Shown here in pieces: positions 28,616 through 39,430 of a stretch of DNA of 64,000 nt (the first letter of the stretch is position 1; each line of letters starts with the position of its first letter). The DNA is taken from positions 372,001 to 436,000 of the forward strand of contig JAHCVI010000003.1 in assembly GCA_019096155.1 (NCBI GenBank), written 5' to 3'. The notes beneath the pieces were generated by a model. The model was not told the origin of the DNA, did no database searches, and was given only the letters and a program-made list of their open reading frames with translations. A program made the position numbers and the translations under genes. The stretch comes from Staphylotrichum longicolle (Eukaryota > Ascomycota > Sordariomycetes > Sordariales > Chaetomiaceae).

Positions 28616-29440
28616 ATGGCCAAAGTCTGGTTCGTCACCGGTTCGTCGCGCGGTCTCGGCCGTTGCATTGTCGAGGCCGCCCTGGCTTCCGGCGCATCGG
28701 TCATTGCAACCGCTCGGTCCGTCAAGAGCCTCGATGCCCTCGCCGAAAAGTTCGGCCCGGATCGGTTCCTCGCTCTGTCCCTCGACGTGACCAAGGAGAG
28801 CGAGGTCATCAACGCCATCGCCGCCGGTCATCAGAAGTTTGGCCGCATCGACATCGTCGTGAACAACGCCGGCTACGCCAACACGGCCTCCCTAGAGGAC
28901 ATGGACATCCAGGACTTCCAACAGCAAATGAACACCAACTTCATGGGCGTTGTCTACGTCACCAAGGCCGTGATCCCGATCCTCCGGAAACAGGGCTCCG
29001 GGCATATCTTCCAGGTCTCGTCCATAGGCGGCCGGATCGGCATTGCCGGCCTCAGTGCGTACCAGAGTGCCAAGTGGGCCGTCGGCGGCTTCTCGACCGT
29101 CGTCGCCCAGGAGATTGCCCCCTTTGGCGTCAAGATGACGGTTCTTGAGCCCGGCGGAATCAGAACCGACTGGGCCGGCTCGTCCATGAAGATCCCCGAG
29201 ATCAGCGAGCCGTACCAGCAGACCGTCGGAGCGGTCGCCGAGATGCTGCAAAAGATGTCGGGGACTGAGGAGTCGCTCCCCGAGAAGATTGCGCAAATCA
29301 TCATCAAGCTGTCGGAGGAGGAGGAGCCGCCGCTTCGCATTGTTCTCGGCCCCCAGGCGACCGAGTTGGCTGCACAGGGCGCCCAGGCCTTGGCCGAATC
29401 AGACCGGAAGTGGCACCACGTCAGTGTCAGCTCTGCGTGA
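28616..29440 (+). CDS. classical short-chain dehydrogenase/reductase
   Basis: Classical SDR oxidoreductase, 274 residues, intronless. The N-terminal cofactor motif is TGSSRGLG (TGxxxGxG), followed by LDVTKESEV and VNNAGYAN (NNAG). The catalytic Ser is in QVSSIGG (S136), with Y149-x3-K153 in AYQSAKWA. The ARS after strand 2 suggests NADP(H) preference. The C-terminus is Glu-rich then Ala-rich. The start at 28616 is chosen because MAKVWFVTGSS is the usual N-terminus, with the first strand directly after Met. It lies between the dienelactone hydrolase and the decarboxylase, all on the plus strand with separate promoters. The substrate cannot be read from the sequence. Confidence 0.92.
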   Translation: MAKVWFVTGSSRGLGRCIVEAALASGASVIATARSVKSLDALAEKFGPDRFLALSLDVTKESEVINAIAAGHQKFGRIDIVVNNAGYANTASLEDMDIQDFQQQMNTNFMGVVYVTKAVIPILRKQGSGHIFQVSSIGGRIGIAGLSAYQSAKWAVGGFSTVVAQEIAPFGVKMTVLEPGGIRTDWAGSSMKIPEISEPYQQTVGAVAEMLQKMSGTEESLPEKIAQIIIKLSEEEEPPLRIVLGPQATELAAQGAQALAESDRKWHHVSVSSA

Positions 29441-30621
29441 AAAGGGCGGAGGATGGGAGGGTCCGAAGCATGTGGCTGGTGTTCCATGGCGGCGCATTGC
29501 GGCAACTGGAGAAGGGTGTAAGGGGATATCTGTAACAACATGTACCGGAGGGCTATCAAATAGGGAACCAAAAGCTCTCTTGTTCCGAACAAGTATTGGA
29601 CTCGCAGTCCGCCAAAATTTAGAAAAATGTTGCAAATGCCTCCTCGTTCACAAGCATGGATCCTGATGTCTGTTGCTGAATACCTAGGTATCAACAGCTC
29701 CGAGGCAATTAGTCGGCCACTAATTAAACAAGCTCACAAAAGATGGCATCATCTTGCCCACTCAAATTCTCTGGTGAGGTTCATGTCCTGGTTGTTAAGG
29801 CTGTCTTCTCCCTCCAGTGGCCCTCCCTAATGCTCATCTTGCTCCAAGTAAATCCCACGCTAGATTAATACGACACCTACAAACTGGTTACTGACGTGAC
29901 TGGTCTGAATCCAAGCAAACTCGCACCTGATTCCGTCCCGACGAGGTCAATCCCCAAGAAACGACCACACATGCCTTGTATCAACTGAACTCTGGCCGTT
30001 CGTTCCAAGACTGCTCTGCTGCGAGAAATCGCAGAGTCACCGTGATCCTTGCTGTTCCCGAGAGAACCGATCGGGAATTTCCAGAGCTACCAAGCTGTGA
30101 TGGTGAACTTGCAGTCGTGACAAGCACGGATGGTATCGCGAAAGGAAAAATGGATGCTTGGGGTTATCTACCAAAGTACCTTAAATCCCTCCGGCAACTG
30201 CTTTTCAGACAAGAAGGATGTAGCCCATTATCTATATCTCCACTCAAGACAGACCGGGTCAAGCACCAACCAGTTACGTTGTGAGACATCACACTACACG
30301 CACCCGTCTCTTGGACCGTTGTGCACTTTCAGCGATGACTTTGGATACGAGGCCGTACTAGTTTGCTTGATTCACCGTGGTGGACACGGAGGACATGCTC
30401 GTGGCCCACATTCCGAATGGTCTGGCCGGATCTACGGGGAAGGGAGAGTAGTCCTTCAGTGATGTCAGGATTGACTAAGACGCAGTTCATTGCAACCAGG
30501 GGACTGGGGGACAATCTCCAACATTGAGCTGGAAGTGCAAACGCTTTACATCCTGCCCTAGGGACTCATGTATGTAGCTTAAGCCCAAGTTTAGAGTCTT
30601 TTGTGACCAAACTGTGGCACA
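29441..30621. other. intergenic, no gene seen
   Basis: About 1.2 kb. Short frames only, moderately AT-rich from 29620 to 29880. No recognised repeat, RNA gene or regulatory element. Confidence 0.45.
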
Positions 30622-31674
30622 ATGCGTGGCAAAGTTTCTTTTGAAGAGGCCTTTGAGATTCCGGTGCTGGCCGAGTCGAGTCGCGAGCAGGCTGCTTTGT
30701 ACATTGCGCCTCGCGACCTAGACCGCTACCTCGACCAGATCAAACACCCTACCGGCGAACGGCTGCAGCTGTCGGACAAACATGGGATCGGCTACACCAT
30801 CTACTCCCTAACGGTGCCCGGCATCCAGGGCATCACCGACCCGGCCAAGGCTGAGAAGCACGCCCGCGAGGTGAACGACTGGATCGCCATCGAAATCAAG
30901 GACTACCGCGACCGCATGGGCGCCTTCGCCTGCCTATCCATGCACGACCCGGCCCAGGCTGCGCAGGAGCTTGAACGTACAGTCAAGCACTACGGCTTCC
31001 ACGGCGCGCTGCTCAACAACGTCCAGCACGCCGGCGCCGACGGCGAGACCTTGCTCTTCTACGACCAGCCCGAGTACGACGTCTTCTGGGAAAAGTGCGT
31101 CGAGTTGGACGTACCGGTCTATCTGCATCCATCGGCCCCGACCGGACACCACTTCGAGCAGGTCTACGCGAAGCGCCGATACCTGGTCGGGCCACCCATC
31201 AGCTTCGCCGTGGACGTGTCCATCCACGTCATGGGCCTCATCACCAACGGAGTGTTTGACCGCCACCCCAAGGCGAAACTGATTGTCGGCCACCTGGGCG
31301 AGCGCATGCCGCTGGACTTTTGGCGGACGAACCACTGGCTCGAGGACGTCGAGCGGCCCTTGGCCAAGTCCCGCGGCGACAGAATGAGCCAGAAGCCCCT
31401 GCTGCATTACTTCAAGAACAACATCTACCTGACCACCAGCGGCCACTTTTGCACCGAGGCAGTCAAGTTCGTGGCTGGTTATGTCGGATCCGATCGCCTC
31501 CTGTTCAGCGTGGACTCGCCGTACGAGCGCATCGAGGACGGTGCGCAGTGGTACGACGATGACGAGGCCGCGTTGAGCGAGGCGCTAGGGGGACGCCAGG
31601 CGTATCTGGATGTCGGGAGGGAGAATGCAAAGACGCTGTTTAGGCTCGGAAAGTACCACGAGTCGGATCTGTGA
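30622..31674 (+). CDS. amidohydrolase-family decarboxylase (2,3-dihydroxybenzoate decarboxylase-like)
   Basis: Metal-dependent amidohydrolase of the ACMSD family, 350 residues, intronless. The N-terminus MRGKVSFEEAFEIP matches 2,3-dihydroxybenzoate/gamma-resorcylate decarboxylases, where the first Glu of EEAF (Glu8) binds the metal. Further ligands are His169 in YLHPSAP, His224 in VGHLGE and Asp298 in SVDSPYE. Length is usual for the family. The expected reaction is non-oxidative, reversible decarboxylation of ortho-hydroxybenzoates to phenols in the cytosol. With dienelactone hydrolase and SDR neighbours this supports a role in aromatic compound use. The exact substrate (2,3-dihydroxybenzoate, gamma-resorcylate or salicylate) cannot be told apart. 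Confidence 0.92.
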   Translation: MRGKVSFEEAFEIPVLAESSREQAALYIAPRDLDRYLDQIKHPTGERLQLSDKHGIGYTIYSLTVPGIQGITDPAKAEKHAREVNDWIAIEIKDYRDRMGAFACLSMHDPAQAAQELERTVKHYGFHGALLNNVQHAGADGETLLFYDQPEYDVFWEKCVELDVPVYLHPSAPTGHHFEQVYAKRRYLVGPPISFAVDVSIHVMGLITNGVFDRHPKAKLIVGHLGERMPLDFWRTNHWLEDVERPLAKSRGDRMSQKPLLHYFKNNIYLTTSGHFCTEAVKFVAGYVGSDRLLFSVDSPYERIEDGAQWYDDDEAALSEALGGRQAYLDVGRENAKTLFRLGKYHESDL

Positions 31675-33423
31675 GGGCGAACTTGGGCCCTTGATATTCT
31701 GTACGAGAATCTCGTCACACGAGAATGTCAGAACAGCGATAGTGCTGCGGGAGGTTGCAATTGCAGGACTGTAAAGTTCACCTCCTAGGATCCTGGAAGC
31801 ACCAAGGCTGATGTGACTGTGCTGAATGTAGGAAAGGAGGAGATGATGCCTCAGGGGCCAACAAGATTTTATTCTAGTGGCCCAGGCCGGCGGGTTGGAG
31901 CAGCTCGTTTGTCTCGGCTTTGGAAGGGTCTCCAGAACTCCACTCGGCTTCTCGGCTGGGCTCACAGTGCCGAAACGTCGGGACCTCAGCCGAGGCGTGG
32001 TATCCATTTTTGGGCTCCGCCAGGAGCATGCATCTTTTGGAAACGACACCCCATGGCGGTGATTCATGACCCCCGACCCTTTGGAGAGCTGGCAAGTCTT
32101 TCGACCACACCATCACAGGCCAATTTGTCATGCGCTTCGTTTCATGAGACAACCAACTTGAACCTCGATCGACGACTCCCTTTCAACTGCCGTGAGATAA
32201 GACGCAGACATCACAAGCCGGAGATTTGGCCATGTTTAGGATATCACCTCCTTGACGCCGCCGTCACGCTTGTGCCCTCATAGATCGTGGTGTTCGTCAG
32301 CATGATCGAGATGACCTCGCTTAATGTCTCAGCTAGCTGCACCCTCTTGCACCAAGACGGTTACGCTATCCCTACCCAGACTGCCGGATCAATCCACTCT
32401 CCCCAGAAAACAGTCAGGGAGATTGCGGAGGGCCCACCTGCCAGGTTTGACGTCCGGGGAAGTGTTGAAAGAGGAAACGGGACCCCCTTTGGACAAGAGC
32501 CAGGGTTCGACATGTGAAATTCAATTACCTTTCTATTTGACTATGGGTGTTGACAGCAGCGGTCTGGCCTCGCCCAAACTGCTGGGCGCTGTTCACCCCG
32601 GGCTTTCTTCCCCGCAGACTAAGCCCGATGTGCAACTTAGTGAGTCTCGGGCCCCCAAGATAACCCAATGAGACGCTAGAAGTATACCTGATAATCCCTG
32701 TTGCCATGAACGCCACAGAGGCTGCTGCGAAACTGCTGGGAAGGGTGCCCCTGTTGCTGTTGGGGAATCAGCCCACAAGTTCATCAGGTTTCTTGCGCGG
32801 CACGAGGGGCAGTTTGCAGCCTTCATCGACGACTTTCAGACCAAGACGAAGCAGGCCTGGTTTTGAGCTCTGCAGGGAACCCCCAAGGGCACCTGAGCGC
32901 AGAGGTTAAGTTCTCGTCACATCTCGTATTCAGACTCACGGCCCTGGGTTGCCAAATGTTGCTGGCGGTGCTTACCCCTGATGGACCTGAGCCGTCCAGT
33001 TTCTGGACCGTGAACACCCGTGACGCCGGGGGGCCGTCGGGCATGATGCTTGCCAAAGGGCAGGGTTAGCAGTTGGGGGGCGATTGCCAAACGAAGTCCG
33101 AAAAGCGTCGGCCGTCGGCCAGCAAGCATCATGTCCGACCGATGCAGGGGTCATCAACTGGAGGAAGACATACATGTATCAACAGGTTCTCAGCCAGTGG
33201 GTTCATCATGGCGGCATTTGGACGTTCATCGCAACTCAACTTTGCTGCAACGGCGCCACCACCGCCGGGTGTCCACCACTTCACACAACTCCACGCTGAT
33301 CTCTTCTGTTTTCCCACGGCTGCCGTGTCATACAACATCCGGCCCTATCGCCGTCCTGCTACCTCCAAAAAAGCCCACATGAGACGGCCGTATTGACGGC
33401 CGCGTTGACAGCAACAGCTCAAC
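31675..33423. other. intergenic, with one small coding relic
   Basis: About 1.75 kb. The only protein-like stretch is the relic at 32706-32866, listed separately. Elsewhere frames are short and unconvincing. The last 100 bases are the leader of the DUF7703 gene. Confidence 0.45.
32706..32866 (+). pseudogene. short coding relic with a frameshift
   Basis: An ATG-initiated frame (MNATEAAAKLLG) shifts near 32740 into another frame reading GAPVAVGESAHKF and ending FQTKTKQAWF at a TGA (32864-32866). The two parts read as one natural 50-60-residue sequence broken by a one-base loss in a G run. Family not recognised. It could also be chance. Confidence 0.25.
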
Positions 33424-34347
33424 ATGGGCTACTCTGGCAACCCAACAACGGGCGGCTCTGACGAGTCCGCCGTCATCGCGTCCATCAGCCCGGCCATGAT
33501 TGCGTTCCTGGCCGTCTCGTTCTACAACGTCATTGAGCTCAATGTCATCATCTTCTCCTCCTTCAAGCGCCGGCATGGACTGTACTTCTGGAGCTTCCTC
33601 GCCGCGACCAACGGCATCCCGCCACACTCCATCGGCTTCCTCCTCAAGAACCTGCTCGGCTCGCACACCTTCGGCCTCTACATCACGCTCGTTTCCATCG
33701 GCTGGGTCCCCATGGTCACGGGCCAGTCGCTCGTCCTCTACTCACGGCTGCACTTGATCCTGCGGAACCCCGTTTTGCTGCGCATGATCCTGGGCATGAT
33801 CATCTTCAACGCCATCGTCCTGCACGTCCCCATCATCATCCTCATGTACGGCGCCAACAGCTCGGCCGTCAACTCGTGGACGCACCCGTACGAGATCTAC
33901 GAGAAAGTCCAAGTCACCATGTTCTGCCTGCAGGAGCTCATCATCTCGGGCGTCTACATCAAGACGTGCTACTCCTTCTTCGACGCCGAGAAGAGCCTCT
34001 ACGGCGACGCCGTGCGCAAGATGCGGCGCCACCTGCTCGTGGTCAACATCGTCATCATCCTCCTCGACGTCCCGATCCTCGTCCTCGAGTACGCCGACCT
34101 GTACGACCTGCAGACCGTGTACAAGGCGTTTGTGTACAGCGTCAAGCTCAAGATGGAGTTCCGCATCCTGAACCAGCTCATGGACATGACGCACAAGCGC
34201 GCGCGGGAGGACCTGGACTTGTTTGACAATAGCTCGGACGTGCGCATGCATGATCGTGGTGAAGGCGTGTCGGGAGGCAGTGGGACCGGGAGGGGGAGGA
34301 AAGGCACTGTGACATCGCAAGTCGTGAACCTTAGCAAGGGATCTTAG
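33424..34347 (+). CDS. seven-TM integral membrane protein, DUF7703-like
   Basis: A 307-residue intronless fungal membrane protein. About seven hydrophobic helices are visible: AMIAFLAVSFYNVIELNVII, YFWSFLAATNGIP, LYITLVSIGWVPM, MILGMIIFNAIVLHVPIII, FCLQELIISGVYI, LLVVNIVIILLDVPILVL and a last segment near VYKAFVYSVKLKMEFRI. A soluble Ser/Gly-rich tail follows (DRGEGVSGGSG). This matches the fungal DUF7703 family of GPCR-like plasma-membrane proteins, from memory of the conserved EFRILNQLM end. Ligand and partners unknown. Start context CAACATGGG. Confidence 0.75.
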   Translation: MGYSGNPTTGGSDESAVIASISPAMIAFLAVSFYNVIELNVIIFSSFKRRHGLYFWSFLAATNGIPPHSIGFLLKNLLGSHTFGLYITLVSIGWVPMVTGQSLVLYSRLHLILRNPVLLRMILGMIIFNAIVLHVPIIILMYGANSSAVNSWTHPYEIYEKVQVTMFCLQELIISGVYIKTCYSFFDAEKSLYGDAVRKMRRHLLVVNIVIILLDVPILVLEYADLYDLQTVYKAFVYSVKLKMEFRILNQLMDMTHKRAREDLDLFDNSSDVRMHDRGEGVSGGSGTGRGRKGTVTSQVVNLSKGS

Positions 34348-35437
34348 GATTCTGAGAACAAATGCTACCCAGCGTTCAGATGGAACACTTCATTGACTTG
34401 CTAAGCCTGTCGAATTCCGAGATATTGCCAGTTTTTGCCGTGCGTTGGACGTGTTTTTGTCACCCCTCTGTACGCACCCTTCGGCTATCAAGGGGAGGCA
34501 AGGGAGGAAATGTGCGGGGCGGAAAAAGGCCGCGAAGAAGGACGGGGGAGAAGACCGACTCCACGTGGGAATGGGCGTGTGCGCAAACCCAAAAGTCCCA
34601 TATCCCTGCGGTGATGTCTCGGGAAGGAAGAGCGTGTGGCCTTGCCCCTGGAAGATGCCGGTGGTGGCGTGCCTGGGCCACGCTAGTTCGGTTAAGCTCA
34701 TCGATGTGGAGATTGACACATTCGCAGGTTGTCTTCTGCATGTGATTTTGACACTTTCCCTGACCAGGTTGCATCACGCGAGCAGGGACTGCCACACCGA
34801 ACGTTGAAGCCGCAGCTGAACCCCCGTCACTCCCTCGTGTCGGTGCTGTTGACTGCTTCTGATGGCCTGAAGCGGCAAAGCGTAGGGCGCCCGGACTCAT
34901 GTCGGTTCCAGAGCTCACCATTGACGTCTGGGAAGTGCCGCAAGCGTCTCCGCAACACTTACCCCCCTGCGATGAAAGCCTGTTTCCATGCCAAGTCGAG
35001 CTGCAGGATCTTGACAGGCGGAGTTTTTTCCGCCCAGATGTGACGTGATTCGGTGAATCTCGTTCTCTTATCAACAAGAGAATCAGGGAGGGTCAGATAC
35101 TTGCACGGTACACTGCAAACAACGAAGTCGCCTGGCAGCTGAACCCGACCTTGCGGGCAATGGTTTTGTTTCGCCAAAAACTGATTGTGCACACCAAAAT
35201 CGAACGAAGCTCTGTCTCGGCGGTTTGTCCTCATCACGACACATCCTTCCCACAGGCTCGCCTGAGCTGATCGGGCCCAACAGTTGGGACAAGATTTGGG
35301 AAGTCCTCGAAATGGCTTGTTCATCCTACGAATGTCCACCGCTCCAGAGTCCTGTCAGATGTGAGTATTCGTTGGCTGATCGTGCACAGGGAAGGTTGAT
35401 GAAACATACCAGGCATCCCCTTCCTCCTCCCATTGTC
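34348..35437. other. intergenic, no gene seen
   Basis: About 1.1 kb. Long minus-strand frames here have biased, low-information composition and no domain. It includes the 3' flank of the convergent protease gene. Confidence 0.45.
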
Positions 35438-36361
35438 TCACCCTAAATCAACTTTCCCTTCCAGGAACGCTCGAATCGCCTCAACCCCGACACCCCTCCT
35501 CATCCCGGTCTCGTCGTCCCACGAACTATGCAAGCCCACCAACCTTTCCTCCATCCTTGCTACCCTATCCACCAAGGGGGCACCACTATGACCCCAATAC
35601 GTCCAACAACTGTGCATCAGCGCCCCAATCTCCTCGTTGTCCTGCACGTCTTGCCCCTCCGCATAGCCTTTAAATTGCCCCACGCTGGCGCACAGCACTT
35701 CATACCCCGTCTCGACGCCCGCTTCCTCGCACTCGAGATCTTCGCTGCCCGGCTGACCGATGCAGACGAGCTTCGTCCCGACCCGGGGAGCCCGGTCGGC
35801 GATACCGATGGCCGGGAACTGCCAGTTCCCAAAACCCGCACTGGATTCATCTCCTACCGGCGGCAGCTGCGCTGCGGTGATTTGGAGCAACGCCAGATCG
35901 CGCTCGGGGTCCCAGGCTGTGCAGTGCGCCGTGACGACGGTGCCGGAGGCGAAGAGGAGGTGGTGGGGCTTGGAGAGATCGAGCTCATCCTCGGTCTCGG
36001 CGATGCAGTGGGCGCAGGTGAGTAGCAGGCCGGAGGGGTCGATGCACACTGCCGTGCCGGCCTCGGCTTGGGCAAAGATGAGGGTTGCGGATGTGGCTGC
36101 GCTGGCTCCCCGAGAGCTGGAGGTGACGGCTTGCAGGCGGGCTTGCTTCAGGAGAAGAAGCGCGTGATCTTTCTTGGAGAGTTTGGTGTGAGAGGGCAGG
36201 AGGCGGCTGGGTAATGGGAGAACAGGAGGTCTTGAAGTGTGTGTGGTTTTATTCCCTGTTCTCTGCGGTGCGGTCCCGGTGCCGGGTTCGACATGTGTTT
36301 GGACTTGCTCAAGCAGAAGTTTCCGTCTCTGAAGACGGGTCAGTCGGGGATTAAGCTCCAT
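35438..36361 (-). CDS. trypsin-like serine protease domain protein, probably intracellular
   Basis: A 307-residue intronless protein with a trypsin-like (S1, DegP/HtrA-type) fold. His118 is in LTCAHCI, Asp155 in ERDLALLQI and Ser259 in WGHSGAPLVD, the usual order and spacing. The end of the domain reads LVGLHSSWDDETGMRRGVGV. There is no signal peptide and the first 90 residues are basic and Lys/Leu-rich (KLLLEQVQTH), so it is likely cytosolic or nuclear. No PDZ domain follows. The start at 36361 (MELNPRLTRLQ) is chosen; an in-frame ATG at 36538 would add about 59 residues of doubtful sequence. Such short fungal trypsin-like proteins are widespread but uncharacterised. Confidence 0.82.
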   Translation of the reverse strand: MELNPRLTRLQRRKLLLEQVQTHVEPGTGTAPQRTGNKTTHTSRPPVLPLPSRLLPSHTKLSKKDHALLLLKQARLQAVTSSSRGASAATSATLIFAQAEAGTAVCIDPSGLLLTCAHCIAETEDELDLSKPHHLLFASGTVVTAHCTAWDPERDLALLQITAAQLPPVGDESSAGFGNWQFPAIGIADRAPRVGTKLVCIGQPGSEDLECEEAGVETGYEVLCASVGQFKGYAEGQDVQDNEEIGALMHSCWTYWGHSGAPLVDRVARMEERLVGLHSSWDDETGMRRGVGVEAIRAFLEGKVDLG

Positions 36362-36813
36362 GACGGGACGGAGGAACACGGAAAGAGTCTTCTGGTGGGA
36401 CAAGGAGCCTGGGATGTTGTGTCTCGACACCAAGATTTGGTTTTTGTTGACATCTGACAACACAGCCCAAACTGTGGGGCGGTTGCCTGGAGGCTCGCTT
36501 GACTGGGAAGCGAGAAAGGAGTGCAATCGTGGGAACATCAACGAACCCTAACCCTCTGGTCAACAGACTCGAAGTTGATCCCTGAGGTCAGGTCTGTTTC
36601 CTTCGTTGATGCTTCCAAGTTCTTTCCACTCAAGGCCTTTACTGGATTCTCCCCCCAGATGGCGCTGATGCTGTGCTGAGAGATCTAATACCGTCAACAA
36701 AGCGCTGAAATTTCAACTTCCCATTTTGTCACGACATCGACCACGCAACAAGTTCGAACCCAACAAACCCGATACCCGATCCACGCACTCTTTTTACTTG
36801 ACAGAACAGCGAA
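36362..36813. other. intergenic between divergent genes
   Basis: About 0.45 kb shared upstream region of the protease gene and the broken AT-hook paralogue. No motif recognised. Confidence 0.4.
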
Positions 36814-38239
36814 ATGTCGTCCCAGGAGAAATCTTGCAGTCACAATGCTAAAGAATTTAAGAACTCAGCCGCCATCCCCTCCAACATCGCACCCGCATCT
36901 CGCCCGCGCAGGTCATTGAAGCCTGTGATCTACGATGAAGAACAATACTCAGTTGCGTTAGAAGCCAGCCTTGCAGCAAGTTTTGAGCATGGAAAGATCA
37001 AAGACGAGCAAAACGACACCGGACAGGATGAGAACAAACAACAGGTCGTGACGACAAAGCGGTCCCGCGGCCGACCTCCCGAGAATCCGGGCCATCCAAA
37101 GGAACCGCGGACAAGCACCGGTCGCCCTGCTGGCAGGCCCAAGAAGAACCGAGATGAGGACGTCAAGGGGGCTACGCCAATGGATGCAGGGGGCGTGCAA
37201 CTCACAACCCTCGCGGTCAAAAAAGAACCACCTCGGATCAGTCTGTGGACCGACGGCGACGAGCAACGTCTTATGGACAGCGTTGGATCAGCTTTCTCTT
37301 GACACTCGCCACGACCTCCACGATCTTGAACTCACAGTGTGGGACATGGCCCACCATATCTTCTCCCAGTCCTTGGCAGACCTGTTCACATACGGCCTCA
37401 AGATTGATGATTCGAGCCGCCCACGCACCACTTCTCTCAACGACAATTCGGTGATTGAGTACGAACACTGCCCGTCCTCGACATTGTGCAAGAGCCTTCA
37501 AGCCTTGCTTTGCCATCCAATCTGGGAAGGAGACCTCTCTCTCGTGCGCTACACTCTCCAAACCGCCATCATGCACAGGGTGCCACACCACATCTTCCCC
37601 ATCGCGCCGCTCCCGAAATCGCCAGAGCGATCAGAATTTATTGGAGAACTCCTTGCCGGGAACGCCACCAAGTGGGCTGACGATGCAAACTTTCTAGCCT
37701 ACAAGATGAGCGAGCCACTGACTCGACCTGCGATTAAGCGGCTCTGCGACAACCTACCGCAGCACGTGGAGCGAGGCTATACGACATCCACCAGCTTTTC
37801 ACGCCAGGGCATGTTCTTCCTCCTGACCAATACGGACGTGCAAGCCGTCATCAAGGCCCTCGACCAGCTCAAGACTCACGGAAGCGCGACATGCATCGAC
37901 CGCCTCATCGAGTACAAAGGCAAGATGCACTGCCACCACAGCTCGGACACCATGGAAGCAAAACAGGCGAGGCTGGCCCAGTGGAGAAAGGACTGGATAC
38001 TTGACACACGGCGCAGATGGATCATGGCTAACCGGGCATTGGAAGAATGGCGCCGCCGACAGCACCGAGGACGAGGCTCGAGCGTATGACATCCCGAAGG
38101 TGACCCGTACCCTGCGCATTTGTACTGTGAGAAACTGGGCGCCACTGAGAAGCATATTGAGCTCTTGCGCGGCACCATCTGGCCCCTGAACGAGACTTTG
38201 GCCCCTGATGCGATGATGTGGGGATTGAACGAGGATTGA
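36814..38239 (+). pseudogene. broken AT-hook paralogue of the gene at 15688
   Basis: Starts MSSQEKSCSHN at 36814. The N-terminus has two AT-hooks, KRSRGRPPENP and GRPAGRPKKN, so the intact form was probably a nuclear AT-rich-DNA-binding protein. Then LWTDGDEQRL aligns with IWTAEDEQRL of the 15688 gene. At about 37285-37295 the frame shifts (the first frame stops at 37300-37302) and homology continues without a gap (ADLFTYGLKIDD, LLCHPIWEGDLSLVRYTLQ, RVPHHIFPIAP). A TGA at 38087-38089 interrupts the frame, yet homology resumes in phase (YPAHLYCEK, IELLRGTIWPLNET) to a TGA at 38237-38239. One frameshift plus one nonsense codon make a pseudogene, unless they are sequence errors. A first-frame product of 162 residues with both AT-hooks could still be made. 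Confidence 0.75.
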
Positions 38240-38861
38240 GTTCATGGCTGGTGTTTCTGATGGATGTGGTAAGCAAGTCTCAGGACGAGAGTTGCTGAAC
38301 GGTATTACGAGCAATGTGTTAAATACACGGGATGCGAGTCACATTTCGTGAGTGACCAGGCACATACCAGTTGTTTTTCTACCAAGAACAGCTCGGCAAA
38401 CTGCCGAGTCTCATTAAGACCCCGTTTTGCCTTCTCAAACACATGTTTGACTTAGCATCACAGCTATCATTACGGCGACACCATGCTGGCATGAAGTGTC
38501 GTTAAGTGCATGCCGATCGAGCAGTCGTTTCAAGAAATATGCTCTGTACTTTTGGTAGAACACCAAACGCCTGGAATTTGCGCAACAGGTAGGGGTTCAA
38601 CCACCAGCGCGGCAGTCTGGGCCGACTTAAACGGTGGTGGGCGAGTGTGGTTGATCTTGTTACATCAGCTCAAGAACAATCTCTCCTCCTGCCGGCCACA
38701 GAACTCACGATGTAAGGAACGTTTACGTAGCGAGGAGTTCGGAACTCCTGAAAGATACCTAGCCCTTAACGACAAAGCTGCTTCCGCGAGAATGGCGTAG
38801 CTTGGAACTAACTTCCTAGACGATAGGAAGAGATTCATTGTCCCGCCGAGGAGGCGTTGAC

Positions 38862-39430
38862 CCCAAGTGCCCAAGAGGTCTTGTGAGACCTGTATTACCT
38901 TTCCGTTTCTCAAACCTATATTTCAACAGTTATATAGTTCTTCATAATTTAGACTTTAGCAACCTAGTTACCATTGTTTACAAAAATCAAGAAAACTCTA
39001 AAATCAGCTCTCTTGAGCGTATGATAAAGTATAAACTAGAGAGGTCTTATATGATTCGCTCGCCTTTTTGTTTCTAGTGGGGTGAATCGTGGACCTAAAG
39101 AGTTAAAAGTACAATATTCGATTCCCTTGGCTTTTAGAGAAGAGTTAAAAGTACAATATTCGATTCCCTTGGCTTTTAGAGGATAGAGCAAAAGATATTC
39201 TACAATGATAAACATGATACTCTAAGAAATTCCATCAGTACATTAAGTGCCTAAGAAGTCTTGTAAGCCCTGTATCACATTCTCATCTTTTGAACTTTTA
39301 TACTAAAAGTTATGTAGTTGGTAATAATTGAGTCTTTAGCAATCTAGTTAATTTTCTCTGTAACAACTAACAAAACTCAAAAATTTACCTATCCAAAGCA
39401 TATAAGAAAGTACAAAAGTAGAGACGTTAG
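38862..39430. repeat. pair of diverged direct repeats about 185 bp long
   Basis: Copy 1 runs from about 38862 to 39047 and copy 2 from about 39246 to 39430. Aligned landmarks include AGTGCCCAAGAGGTCTTGT / AGTGCCTAAGAAGTCTTGT, AGTTATATAGTT / AGTTATGTAGTT, TTTAGCAACCTAGTTA / TTTAGCAATCTAGTTA and ATAAAGTATAAACTAGAGA / TAAGAAAGTACAAAAGTAGAGA. Many of the differences are C/T or G/A transitions, as RIP would leave. Offset about 384 bp. Confidence 0.65.
39099..39180. repeat. perfect 40-bp direct repeat (42-bp period)
   Basis: The same 40 bases, beginning AGAGTTAAAAGTACAATATT, occur at 39099-39138 and 39141-39180 with two bases between them. Perfect identity inside diverged AT-rich DNA shows a recent tandem duplication. 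Confidence 0.95.

Noticed and set aside
33742..34320. 192-residue minus-strand frame rich in Asp, Val and His
   Set aside because: Antisense shadow of the DUF7703 membrane protein.
34460..35077. 205-residue minus-strand frame
   Set aside because: No start context, no domain, low-information composition; treated as chance.
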